Source: Cunninghamia lanceolata (lineage: Eukaryota > Streptophyta > Pinopsida > Cupressales > Cupressaceae). Taken from it: a stretch of 64,000 bases of DNA. Location: positions 5,890,001-5,954,000 of the forward strand of contig BSBN01000252.1 of the NCBI GenBank assembly GCA_027924645.1. The letters are read 5' to 3'. Of the stretch, positions 11,491-22,560 are shown piece after piece (the first letter of the stretch is position 1; each line of letters begins with the position of its first letter). A program made the translations under genes and the position numbers. Below the pieces are notes generated by a model. The model was given only the letters and a program-made list of their open reading frames with translations, did no database searches and was not told where the DNA came from.

Positions 11491-12019
11491 CCGATTGGCT
11501 ATGAGGGAATGACATCAAATATGTAGGTTAATATTGGTCACTGGTTTGTTCAATTAATTTTCAAAATGAGGATTATTAATCACATGCACCCACTTAAACT
11601 GAAAGGAAGATTCATGCACTTTATTGAATACATTAGGTCTTAAGTTATATAATGATTTGCAAAAAAGATAGTTGGAAGTTATGAATCTATTTCATCTAGT
11701 TTTCTTTAATAGTTTTAATTTAATTGTTTTATTTGGTTGCTAGTTGTTGTGATGCTCACAACATGCCCCATTTTACTTCTTAGCAAAATGAGGACCCCTG
11801 CTGTGGCTGTGGTTTTTGCTTATGTGTGGGTCTGCTTGGTGGTAAAAGGGAAAAGGAAGTGAAAGTTACAAACTTTGTTAGAAATAAATAAAAATGGCAT
11901 TAAGTACCAGAGAAAAATAAGGGTGAATTCCTTGTCAAAAATGAGTAAGGGTTGCTTTTTGAACCACTTTAAAATTCCTAATATTTTGCAAGATATGTGT
12001 GTTTTTAGGTAAAATGTAC

Positions 12020-13045
12020 TATAGGAGGGTTTGTATGTTGCATATACAAAGTCATTTGTATGTTGTGTTGTTGTATGAGTTGCATAAGGGAGTTGTCAGG
12101 TTTATGACATCATTATACTTGTATGCATTTCGCTAATGCTTTTTCTTTATATACAAGTTAGACCCAACAGAGTCCATAATTAAAATGAATAATCAGTTAA
12201 GTCCGTCGGATGTATTTTAAGTTTGTATGTTTGGCAAAAGGGAAACATACAAGGTGATATACAATAGTATCTACATATCGTGGAACCGAAAAGAATATGA
12301 AATGAGGTTTCATTGAGGTATGTTTCGTTCTTTGTGTGTGTATGTTTTGGAGACATACATTGCGGTATACATACAATGCGGAACTCAAACGAAGTTAAAG
12401 TTTGGTATAAATGATGCATCATACTTTAACATATATCGAAAGATGCATTTCACTTTATATACATCACAGAGCTGAAAAGTAAGTAAACTGTGGTTTATAA
12501 AATGAGAGATCCGAAAAGGAGATACAAATGAGTTTGTATGTATCTAGACTTGTATCTAAAGGTTCGATACAAGTATTGTTGTAGCATGGAAATACAAGTG
12601 AAAAGTAAAGTGGGTCCCACCGCTTGCATATCGGGTTTGTATCATAACAATGTATATCTTCAATATACAAGCTGACGTACAAGAAGAGATGCAAATAAGA
12701 GATACAAACCGGATGCGAAAAGGAAGTTAAATATAGAAAAGTCTTTGTATGTTTTGAGCACTTGTATGTTTATGATATACATATTCTAGATACAAAGAAA
12801 TAAAAGGCACCGCGAGAGATAAAAGGAAAAGAGAGGGTTCGTATAGGATGTTTGTATATGCGCCTATACAAGATAACATACAAAAGGCGATATACAAAGC
12901 AAATATACATGTACAGAAAAAGGGAAAAGGGAAAGAACGTTAGTTGTGATTTCTTGCATATATGTTTGTATGTTAAAAGATACAAAGAAAACATACAAAG
13001 GAAAATACAAAGAGAACACAATGTATGCTGGAATTAAACTAACGA
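12020..13045. repeat. Array of TTTGTATGT / ACATACAAA motifs in both orientations
   Basis: Roughly 30 or more full or partial copies of TTTGTAT(GT) and its reverse complement occur within 1 kb, often in inverted pairs. Example: TTTGTATGTT at 12965-12974 pairs perfectly with AACATACAAA at 12990-12999. The copies are irregularly spaced and not one tandem repeat. The array ends about 550 bases before the start of the X post-integrase ORF. Confidence 0.7.
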
Positions 13046-13595
13046 TAAAAAAGTTTAAAAACACAAACACTGAAATAGAAGGCCGAAGTTTTGGCGCATT
13101 AATTGCTGTAACAAATGCCGATCTAACACTCAAAAAAAGTAAAATTCAACAAGAGTTAGGGTAAATTTAACGTTATTTTGCTTTCAGATATACATGGTTA
13201 AGAGTTAAAATCATAGAGAAAGAGAATTGCTACAGAAATTCAGCAGAATTCACCAAGGCGACGGTATTATATTAGTTGGACGGAAGCAAAAACGGTAAAG
13301 TAAGTCAATGACGAGTTGAGTGGTCAAGATACACATGTATTTATCCTCAAAACATCATTACGGTTCAGTTGGTAAAATGTACATAAATTTCAGTAATTTC
13401 ATTATAAAACGTAGACATTTGTTAAATCATTATTTTGACTGTTAAATAATTGGGTAGAGATTAACAAATGTGAAAGTCAAAACATAAAGGACAAACTGGG
13501 TTAGGGTAAAATGGTAAAAAATAGAAATTCATAGTAAAACCCTAGGTAAAAGGTAAAATTAAAATGAAGAATTTAAAAGATGCATTTTCTACAGG

Positions 13596-16500
13596 ATGGC
13601 TCCGAAGCAGAAAAAGGTAGATACAAGGGGCGAGGTGAAGAAGGAGAGGAAACCATGAAAGGAGATAGAAAAAGAGGAATTACCCTTGCACAGAGGCTAT
13701 TCGTCCCTGATCAGTATGAGTGGAGTGGGAACGGTTACAAATATAGGAAACTATGATGCGAATGATATTTTAAAGAAAATCACTACTGCAGATGCTTCAC
13801 CAGATATGAAGTGTATATGGGAGAGAAGGTTATACAGGGCTGTAGGTTTCCCATTAGCTATGGAGGCCAGAGATTTATGTTTGGATTGCATATATCTTTA
13901 TGATCTAACTACCAGGAAGATTCTGTTCTATGACAGACTTATTGTTGATTTATCCACAGAGGCGATTGCGAAGACATTTGGGTTGGAAATCAATGAGAAA
14001 ATGAGGGATATTGATATTGATCAATATAATGAGGATTTTCATACAAATGAGAGAAATTGTAGAGAAAAGATATTCTACAATTGGTATAGCCTAGAAAATA
14101 AACCCAAGGCTATAGTCAGAGTGCACAAGAACCTGATGAGAATATACTTCAAGGAAGAAATCTATTTGATGATCACAATGCTGAGTAGATTGGTTGGACT
14201 AAGAGATGGCACCAAATGTGAGCCATGTATGTTTATTGTTATTGAATTCATAAGAGGAGGAAAAGAGCAAGGACAGATCCATTGGGCCAAAGCAATAAGC
14301 ACAACTATATGGAAACAGGCCATGCTAAGAAAACAAAAGATGATGCCCTTTTATTTATTTTCATACTTGTTATATTCATGTGTAGTAGAGATTAGACCAT
14401 ACATACATGGAATAGAAAGGGTGGGAACCCTAGGGAATGGTCTTGGTCATAAATTAGTATGTGAGCACTACCCTAACCTACAAAAGGAAAATGCATTGAC
14501 AAAATTTGCTTTAGTCAATGATGTGTTTTATACTTACATGGTGAGAATTTTGAGAGAGGAGCCTGATAAAAGATTGTCTAAAAGTGCAGAGGATGCAATT
14601 GAATTGCATAGTTCTTGGTTCATTCAATTGGAACACTTTACTTACATAAGGACTGAAGGATTTGAGGGAAGGCCCTTTATGCTACCTCGGTATCCTTCTG
14701 GTAAATTGATTGTTTTAGAATTTTCATGGTAGAATTTGAATGCTTTTAAAATATATAAGAGGAAGTTTAGTAGAGGTAATCTAAAGTTGCCTTGGGCTAC
14801 TGGCAGATACTCCTATTATAGTGAAGAGGTTGCAAGATAATCAGAACAAGAATTAAGATATTATGGCTTTCAGGAATTTGATTTAGCCAGGAGATTTGAT
14901 CCTTTCCATAGGATCCATAATACAGTTGACAAAAAGTATAAGCAGCAGATACATATTGAAGATTTTTGGTCTGATTGCAAAAATGATAAGGAGGTAAGGA
15001 AAAGAGCCCATAAAAGATTAACAATTGGGCAAATGAGGTCCATGGGTGACATTTATGTTCCCTAGAGGTTCAAGAGGATGATAAACTGCTGCATCATAGT
15101 TATGCAGAGGCCATGTTGACTCCTATTACAGAGCCTGATTGGTCACAGCTTTGGAACACATCTTTGGACATATTGTCCAAACCAATTATATTGTTTTCAA
15201 AGACATGGTTAAAAGACAGGATAGAGGAACTCAAAGATGAAGGCAAAGAAATCACCTATCTGAAGAAAGAGAGAAAAAGTGTAAGAGAGCCTAGTGAGGA
15301 TCTTCAATGCTTTTGTGAGAAGAAAAGAAGAATTGTAGAGGCTAAGATTGTTGAAAAAGATAAGAATGCTACTTTAATGGATCCCTATGCATTGAGAATA
15401 ACAGTAGCAGTGACATCAAATACTTTTGTAGATGCAAAGTCACCAAGTCATGAGGTTAGTGCAGAGGAAGCACATACTTCGAAAGAGGTAGCAGGACAAC
15501 AAATTAGAAAGGCAATACCAATAAGTTTATCAAAAGGGGAGACTTCAAAAACAAGTGAGGTAGTAGGAACACAACAAGTAGGTGAAAAGTTGAGTAATAT
15601 ACCTAATGCCTCCACTTCATCAGAAAAGAGAAAAACATATGTTCAAGTGAAGACAGAGTTGGCTGGGGAAATGCTGCAAGAGTCACAAGCACATAAAGCC
15701 AAACAAACCATTGAAACTGTTTACATTGGGAGTGATACTAGTGAAAGTGAAGAAAGAGGAATGTATGCTGGAAAGGAAATTGAAATATAAGAAGAATCTA
15801 GTGATTTTTTAAGTGAAGAAGAAGAACAAAGCACTCAGGCTGAAATGGAAATTGAACAAGGCCCAGAGCATGAAGAGGAAAGGGTATAGAAAGAAGTAGG
15901 AGCAATAGATCCATTTGCTACCCTAGTCCCTCTGGAAATCATCAAAGATGTGCAAGAAGAGGCACATAAAATTGAAGAATTTGAAAAAGGAGAGGCACGT
16001 GAGGAGATAACCATAGAAAAGCTTGCTCAAGCAGAAGAAGAAACAAAAGCTGGTACCTCAGGTGTAGATGTCTTGAATATTTTGAATATGTATGGTGAAC
16101 AAAGTGAAGAAGAGAAGAACACAGAAAGCATACAAGAACGAGAAAAAGGAAGTCAGAGAAGAAGATACAATGGTAGGATCCCCTATACATATAGAGAAAA
16201 TATAGAAGGAAGGTGAAGATACAAGGGATGCAACTAGTACAGAAGATGCAACCAAAGGAAGCACCTATAGAAAATTTTGAAGAAAGTAAAGTTGAAGAAA
16301 AAAGAGAAGATACAAACAAGATAAATGAAGAACAAACACATAAGGAAGAAGACAAGGAAGGAGAATCATTGAAAGGAGAAGGTCCTGAAAAAGAAAATGA
16401 GGATGGAGGGGACACAGAAATTAAAGAAGAAGAAAATGAAGGCGAGTCCAAATAGAAAAATGACCCCATGGAACAAGAGCCTCCACCTCAACAGCAAATT

Positions 16501-17781
16501 CTACAACAATAACAACAACGACAACAACAAGAACAACAATAGGAACAACAACAACAAAGAGAAGTAGAAACAAAGAGACCTCATGAAGAAGTAATTGATG
16601 AAGTTAAGATTACTGAGGTTACAAAGGAGATTCCTGCATAGTTAGGAGAGGAAATAAGGAAGGAAAATAAAGAGGTACAATTGGTACCAATTGATATTAA
16701 AAGTTTGCTTGGTGATACTACACCAAGGAAGGAAAGAAGAAAGGCCAGAACAATGTCAGCTATACAAAGAGGTCTAGATGGATCTAGGATGCTGAACCTG
16801 GCAATACCACAAAAAGAAAAAGAAAAGGGTGAAATAACCTTAGAAGAGTATAAGATACTAAATTTTGACCTTGGGCATACTATACGGGAGCAACACATCA
16901 CTAAGTGGGAAGATATGCACCAAGTGACAACAAAGATGTTGAGAAAAGACAAAGACAAGCAAGAATATTTGAAGGGACATATTGTCCAACTACAACAATT
17001 TATTAAAGGGATATTTGATCCCAATACAATAGTCCCAGAACTGCCTAGTGACATAGCAGTTGTATCTAAAGAAGAAATAAGGGACATGGAAAATAAAAGG
17101 CTCAAAGCTAATATTTTTGATGAATGGTTCAAAGATTTTATACAAGAAGGTGAGTACACAATAAAACAAGTGGTGAAAAGTTGGGAGATGGGTACAAGAG
17201 AAAAGAATAAATGCATTATACTTGTACATAATTGCTAATTTAGAAGAGAAGAATGCAGGTTTGAACTGGAACAGTTGACAAAAATAGAGGAAAGAGTAGA
17301 GGAGTTAATTAATGAAGGAGTAATTACCCCTTCACTGGCAAATCAAGTGCCATAGGTAAGATTGGAACTCAAATTCAAGGAGGATAATCTCATAAAATGT
17401 ATAACAGTTGCCCAGGATTTAGAAGAAAAAGCAGATGAAATGATTAGAATGCATAAGAAGATAATAGAAAGACTCTTAGAGCATGAATACATGGATATAC
17501 CAGCATATGAATTGGAAAGGGCCTTAACAGAGTTTAATGTCATTTTTATACCATGCATAGAAAATCCTGAAGCATATATGAGCAAATAGATGATGGATTC
17601 ATTAATGGAAGACAATGCTAAAATGAAGAAGTACAAGAAAAGGAGTGAAGGATCAGAGAACAGAGAAAATAAATTAAAAGGAGTTGCACTACAAGAGTAT
17701 ATATGGACCAAGAGGCCAGGAGGGGACTGTACTTTTGTAGAAGGTGTGATCAATAATTTCAAAACATGCTTAAAGGAATGA
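13596..17781 (+). pseudogene. Element X post-integrase ORF, unknown function (about 1.4 kb residues when continuous)
   Basis: The reading frame starts at ATG 13596 (MAPKQKKVD), hits a TGA at 13656 that fits an Arg codon, and then runs open at 13686-14732. It has a globular N-terminal part of about 400 residues, a long Glu/Lys/Ser-rich middle (15200-16450), a poly-Gln tract from CAA repeats (16480-16560) and a coiled-coil-like C-terminus (16640-17781). Stops at 14730, 14838, 15063, 15788, 16453, 16510, 17236 and 17587 mostly fit Gln; frame changes lie near 15070 and 16150-16210. The N-terminal pattern (FYDRLIVDLSTEAIAKTFGL) loosely resembles the plant-transposon-associated domain also seen in Y and near 52 kb. 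No signal peptide or clear membrane anchor is seen, so calling it env is not justified. The position matches the post-pol ORF of Athila-like elements. Confidence 0.72.
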
Positions 17782-17795
17782 AAAGACAAAGGAGG

Positions 17796-18966
17796 CAGCG
17801 GTCTTAGGAAAAGTCAAGTAAAGAATATCGGCGGGCAAAAGTCAAAGAGAAAGGGAATCTTATTTTTTGGAAAAGATTCCAATAGCATGCTTTGAGAAAG
17901 AAAGAAAAGATACCGTTTGGATATTTTGACAGACGGTTAGAGAGGAATGTGTACCATTGATCAATAATGGAAGGATCTCGACTGTAGATGAAGTTTGTAG
18001 CCGTAGCAATGAGAAGTTTCAAAATCTATATAAGGAACTTTGCTACTTGTACATTAATTACACAGGGATTTTTAAGAGATAGCTGGCAATTGTAGTTTTT
18101 TAAACATTTTGAGTAGAAGAGTATTTTTTTAGTTCAGAAGAGGTCACGTGTGTCTACATTAAGGAATACATAGAGCATCTAGCTTCCTTACTGCATCTGT
18201 AAGATGTTTTGTAAGTTTTCTGTAAGTTGGTTAATGAAGCAAAGAATCATTCATACACTGTAAATCATATGTGAATGTATATTTTAAATACAAATACATC
18301 TAGAATTCTGCATCTACTTTAGAGTGTTTTCTGGCTCTTGTCTATATTTGAAATATTATATCTTTAAAAGCTTGCAATCTTGAATGTATGTTCATGAAAA
18401 TACTCAGGTCTTACATTTAAAGGTTTAGTATGTTGATTTGATCAAGTTTGCAAAACTTCTTACAACGTGAATAATAGATCATTTAGATCCTGTAGCAGAA
18501 TGAAGTTCAATTTAAATTTCTCTAACTTTTCCCCAAATACTTGAAATAATTAGCTTGCACGCAGAAATTCAAAGGATATTGTCTGACATTTGAAAGAAAT
18601 GTGAACAATTGAGTTAATATTTGACAATTTTCATATTATTTTGAAAAGAAAAGCTTGTTTTAATATAAATCATGCAGAGCTTTGTGATAAAATAGTAAAT
18701 TTATGCAAAAAAATGGATAATTTGTTGATCTTTGTAACAATTTGCATAATTTAAGTCCAGTGAGTCATCAATCACCTTAAATCAAGTAAGACCCCTTGCA
18801 TATTATAGTTTCACATTAACCTATTGAATTGTCCACAAGGTCAAGACCTGACCATACAGAAACTTGGGATTAAGAAATCTTAATTGATTTCTTCATATCT
18901 TTCAAGATAGTTAGGTTCATTTTGTGAATTTTAACTTTTGGGATGAATGTGTAAAAGCAATCATCA
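17796..18966 (+). mobile_element. 3' LTR of element X
   Basis: Second copy of the LTR at 1554-2720, ending ATCATCA at 18966. A PPT-like GAAAAGACAAAGGAGG precedes it. The TATA box is at 18027-18034. To the right the sequence switches at once to element Y pol, so X appears to have inserted into Y; the matching target duplication should lie left of this window. Confidence 0.75.
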
Positions 18967-19255
18967 ACAGCTATCCCAAGATTCAAGGAGAGAACTTCTC
19001 ACTTTTGCTCATTGTACCCTAGCAAATATCATTCCTTGTGGAGAGACCTTTTACAGAGACTTAGCCACATTCCACATGTTGCTTCCACATTCTTGCCCCC
19101 TCAATACCATGAATCCATGATATGGATTCAATACATCTATGGATCAGATCACAAAATAGGTCATGATTTTACCATGGAAAACACTGAATGTCAAAACGCA
19201 GTTAGTAGAAAAATAGGAAGAACTTATCAAACTCCTAATTTCCAATTCAACAGCT
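18967..19255 (+). pseudogene. pol: Element Y: truncated pol segment upstream of RT
   Basis: The first bases after the X LTR are partly coding (19012-19296 is open in another frame) and lead into the RT by a frame change near 19250. No domain is recognised. Y gag, protease and 5' LTR are not in the window and should lie to the left, beyond the X array. Confidence 0.45.
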
Positions 19256-20640
19256 TTTGCTTGGGAATACCAAGATATGAAGCGCATCCCTCCTGAGATC
19301 TGTACTCATCATATATACACTGAAGATGTCAATCCTGTTAGACAACCCCAGAGAAGATTGAATCCTACTTTAAAAGACATTGTCAAGACTAAAATAGAAA
19401 AATTGTTGCAAGCAGGGTTTATATATCCAATCTCAGACAGTAAATGGGTCTCACCCCTAGTCATAGTGCCTCAAAAGAATGGGAAGTGGAGAGTGTGTAT
19501 TGACTATAGAGAACTAAAAAAAACCACAAAGAAGGACTACTTTCTCTTACCATTCATTGACCAAGTGCTGGACAACCTTGTAGGGAGGAAGTATTTTTCT
19601 TTCCTAGATAGGTTCAGTGGATATAACCAAATCCAAGTAGCACTTGAAGATAAGGATAAAACCACTTTCACTTGTTCTTGGGGAACTTTTTCCTACAAGG
19701 TTCTTCCATTTGGACTATGTAATGCTCCAACTACATTTCAGAGGCTTGTTTTAGCCATTTTTGCTAAACTAGCTAATGAGTGCATGGAAGTCTATATGTA
19801 TGATTTTACTATGTACGAGGATAACTTTGAAGAAGATCTCATAAACTTAGAAAAGGTATTAAAATGCTGTGAAAAAAATTGACTATCCCTGAGCCATGAA
19901 AAGTGCTTCATGATGGTAGAGGAAAGAATTGTATTGGAACACCACATTTCAACAAATGGGATCAAAGTAGACCAAAACAAAATAGAAGTGATCAGGCAAT
20001 TACCTTCACCTAAAAATTAGACAGATGTTAGAAGTTTTCTGGGTCATGCAGGCTACTATAGGAGATTTATAGAAAATTTCAACAGAATAGCTACTCCTCT
20101 GTTTACCCTGCTTAACAAAGACATAATTTTTATAGACAAAGGATTGTCAATCAACATTTGAAACCCTTAAGAAGAAACTTACTGTCACACCTATTTTAAA
20201 ATGATCCAACTGGACTCTACCATTTCACATACAAATTGATGCTTCAAATGAGTCCATTGGAGTATTCTTAGGACAGAAAGAGGAGGGAGAAACTATGCAT
20301 GCCATCTATTACATCAGTAAAAACCTCACCTCTGTAGAAAGAAAATATACAACTAAAAAAGAATTCTTGGTAGTCATATATGCTATAAACAAATTTTGGC
20401 ATTATATCACTAGATACAAAATATTTGTACATACTGATCATGCAACCATCAAATACTTAATGAATAAGTCAGTAGTGGGTGCAAGGATAATTGGGTGGTT
20501 ATTACTATTGCAGGAATTTGACATTACCATAGTTGATAATCAAGGCAAATTTAATTTGGTTGTTGATTTTCTATTAAGATTGCATACAGGTGGAGAGAAC
20601 TAGCTAGTAGAGGATAGATTTCTAGATGAACATCTTTTTG
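19256..20640 (+). pseudogene. pol: Element Y (Athila-like) reverse transcriptase and RNase H, decayed
   Basis: The segment starts FAWEYQDM and has the Athila-type sequence VRQPQRRLNP, GFIYPISDSKWVSP, WRVCIDYRELKK, LPFIDQVLD, and VLPFGLCNAPTTFQR. The catalytic box is Y-M-Y-D at 19793-19804, so the first Asp of YMDD is lost and the enzyme would be dead. Stops at 19880 and 20018 fit Arg and Gln; a small deletion near 20133 shifts the frame; another stop is near 20203. RNase H (QIDASNESIGVFLGQ to HTDHATIKYL) covers about 20220-20600. The lineage call rests on these motifs. Confidence 0.85.
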
Positions 20641-21280
20641 CTATCTCCTCTATTGCACCTTGGTTTGCAGACATAGCTAATCTCTTAGCTACAAGCTTGT
20701 TTCCATCCCAATTTACCTTAAAACAAAAGAAACACTTACTTAATAAAAGCTTATCTTACAAATGGTTAAATGGTTTACTATTTAAATGTGGTCCTGATTT
20801 TATTTTACGCAGGTGTCTAAAAGTTGATGAAATTTTTGATGTCTTAAGGGCATGTCATGATGAACCATCTAGTGGGCACCATTCTTCACACATAACTATC
20901 CACAAGATTCTGGGAACTGGTTACTACTGGCCCTCTATTCATAAGGATACCAAGAAGTATGTTCAACAGTGTGATCAATGCCAATGGATGGGACAACCAA
21001 CTTTCACCCAGGAAATGTCACTTCATCCTCAAGTAATGCTGGAACCATTTGAGCAATGGGGTCTAGACTTTGTGGGACTAATTTCTCCACCATCACCGGG
21101 CAAAGAGTACATTCTAGTATGCATAGACTATGTGACTAAATGGGCTAAAGTTTAGACATTGCAAATTGCAAGAGAAGAGAAATTTGCTGATTTCCTTTAT
21201 AACAAAATTTTCTTGAGGTTTGGAGCTCTAAGATCAATAGTTTCATATATAGGACCTCAATTTACTTCACAGGTAATCAG
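20641..21280 (+). pseudogene. pol: Element Y integrase, N-terminal part, split by element A
   Basis: The zinc domain (CHDEPSSGHHSSHIT...CDQCQ, about 20850-20985) and the first catalytic Asp (WGLDFVG near 21060) are present. A stop at 21153 fits Gln. At the second catalytic site SYIGPQFTS appears where SDNGPQFTS is expected, so the Asp is replaced by Tyr. Coding is cut at 21280 by the A insertion and resumes at 36865. Confidence 0.85.
21276..21280 (+). repeat. Left target-site duplication of element A (ATCAG)
   Basis: ATCAG directly precedes the first A LTR and recurs at 36860-36864 directly after the last A LTR. A 5-bp duplication is usual for Ty3/gypsy integration. Removing one copy and the element joins the two integrase halves of Y. 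Confidence 0.88.
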
Positions 21281-22433
21281 TGTAGACACCCTAAAACGAC
21301 TGTGTCATCGAATCACTTGCATTTCATAATCTGTCTAATCACCTGCATTACAACGCTAATTAAATAATCTAATTATTTAATTAATTTCATCAAATTCTTC
21401 CAAATCACATAATTTCAACATTAATTGAATAAATTCTCTTTATTTAATTAATTAAATCAAATTCCTCTATATTCTTCCACAATTAAATAATTGTAATTAT
21501 TTAATTAGATCATTATCCTCTTTCCAAAAATTAAGTCCACATTAATTAAATATATCCCATTATTTAATTAATTCAACAAATTCCCTCTTGTCTACAATTA
21601 AATAATTCTTAAATTATTTAATTAAATCAAAATTATTCTTCCAAAATCATGCACAACAATTAAACAAATTTATTTATTTAATTTGCTTTCAAATCTTCTA
21701 AATTAAATAATTCCAATTATTTAATTATTTCTTCCAATAATATCTTCTCTAAATTTAAATAAATCAATTATTTATTTAAATTGCTTTTTCTTCTAAATTT
21801 GAGTTATCTCTAAATATAACTCAAGCTTTCTTGCTCATGCAGTTAAATATTTCTAATATTTAATAAAGCAAAATATCTTCTTATTCTCATGCAAATCCTT
21901 TCTTCTTGTTTTAAATCACTTAACTGATCATTACATTCTGTTAATTGCTTTAACTCATTCTTCTATTCTTGATAACTCCTCTCATGCAAAATAAAGCAAG
22001 ACACTTGGCTTCTTCTTATTAGTTGCACGTTCCTCAACTGTTCTCCTCCATTGATTCTTCTGAATTATCTGGACCATTGATCGATCTTCATTGAAACCTA
22101 TATAAACCCCCCTCATCTCCTTCATTGAGCCTCTCTCTTCGATCTTATTCTCGGACATACTTAATAGCGCTTTGAGCATACATCGCATCGATTGAGCAAC
22201 TTTACGATCTCTTAACATTGATCTCTTGAGCACACTACTTGCTTGTTGCAGCTATGGTTTCACAACTTAATTGAGCAATCCACACATCTCCAAAGGGAAC
22301 AAATACAAATTTTGGTAAGAGCTTTCATTTGTCTTTGATTTTATGATAATAGCTTTTACTTAGATTGGTTCGCTTTATGTGATTGGTTTTTGGTTTTATT
22401 AGTTTAGATTTAATCAATTTTTCCTCATACACA
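21281..22433 (+). mobile_element. Element A, first (outer left) LTR
   Basis: The LTR starts TGTAGACACCCTAAAACGAC and ends CATACACA. It has a U3 rich in TTAATTAAATAA-type palindromes (21350-21780) and TATATAAA at 22099-22106. It is followed not by a PBS but by a short remnant of the 3' internal end and a second LTR. It is close by eye to the LTRs at 22561 and 35682. Confidence 0.9.
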
Positions 22434-22560
22434 TTCTACCCTACGCCAACTACGTTGGGGCAACTAGCTATACTGGGGCATCAAAAATTGTATCATGTCT
22501 TAAACTATCGATTTCTTTGATGCAACGCTATAAACTGCATTGCATCAAAGAGGGGCAAAA
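22434..22560 (+). mobile_element. Internally deleted A unit between two LTRs
   Basis: After TTCT, which normally precedes the PBS, the sequence jumps to ACCCTACGCCAACTACG and matches 35568-35681, the last internal bases before the 3' LTR. The PBS and all coding sequence are missing. This is the remainder of a second A copy in tandem with the first. Confidence 0.85.

Larger units (their letters stand above)
10777..13595 (+). other. Element X spacer between pol and the post-integrase ORF
   Basis: No credible coding region lies in these 2.8 kb. They hold a (AAAT)n microsatellite near 11255-11283, a degenerate tandem repeat of about 80 bp at 11325-11490, and a 1-kb block (about 12020-13040) full of TTTGTATGT and ACATACAAA motifs. 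The end of the spacer reads TTTTCTACAG/G at 13585-13595, a good splice-acceptor match directly before an ATG. This would fit a spliced subgenomic mRNA for the next ORF, as retroviruses and some plant elements use; that is inference. Confidence 0.6.

Noticed and set aside
13596..17781. Calling the post-integrase ORF a retroviral envelope
   Set aside because: No signal peptide, furin-type site or clear transmembrane anchor was visible; only the position is env-like.
19256..21280. Endogenous pararetrovirus (caulimovirus)
   Set aside because: An integrase with HHCC and catalytic motifs follows RT/RNase H, and an Athila-type order is seen; caulimoviruses lack integrase.
21345..21790. CRISPR-like spacing of AT repeats
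   Set aside because: The words vary in length, are palindromic AT-rich pieces of an LTR promoter region, and the context is a plant retrotransposon.
21982..22233. Conserved antisense ORF of about 80 codons in the A LTRs (also 23253-23504 and 36408-36644)
   Set aside because: It is shared only because the LTRs are near-identical copies. It overlaps the TATA region, lacks any known domain and is broken in the older solo LTR.
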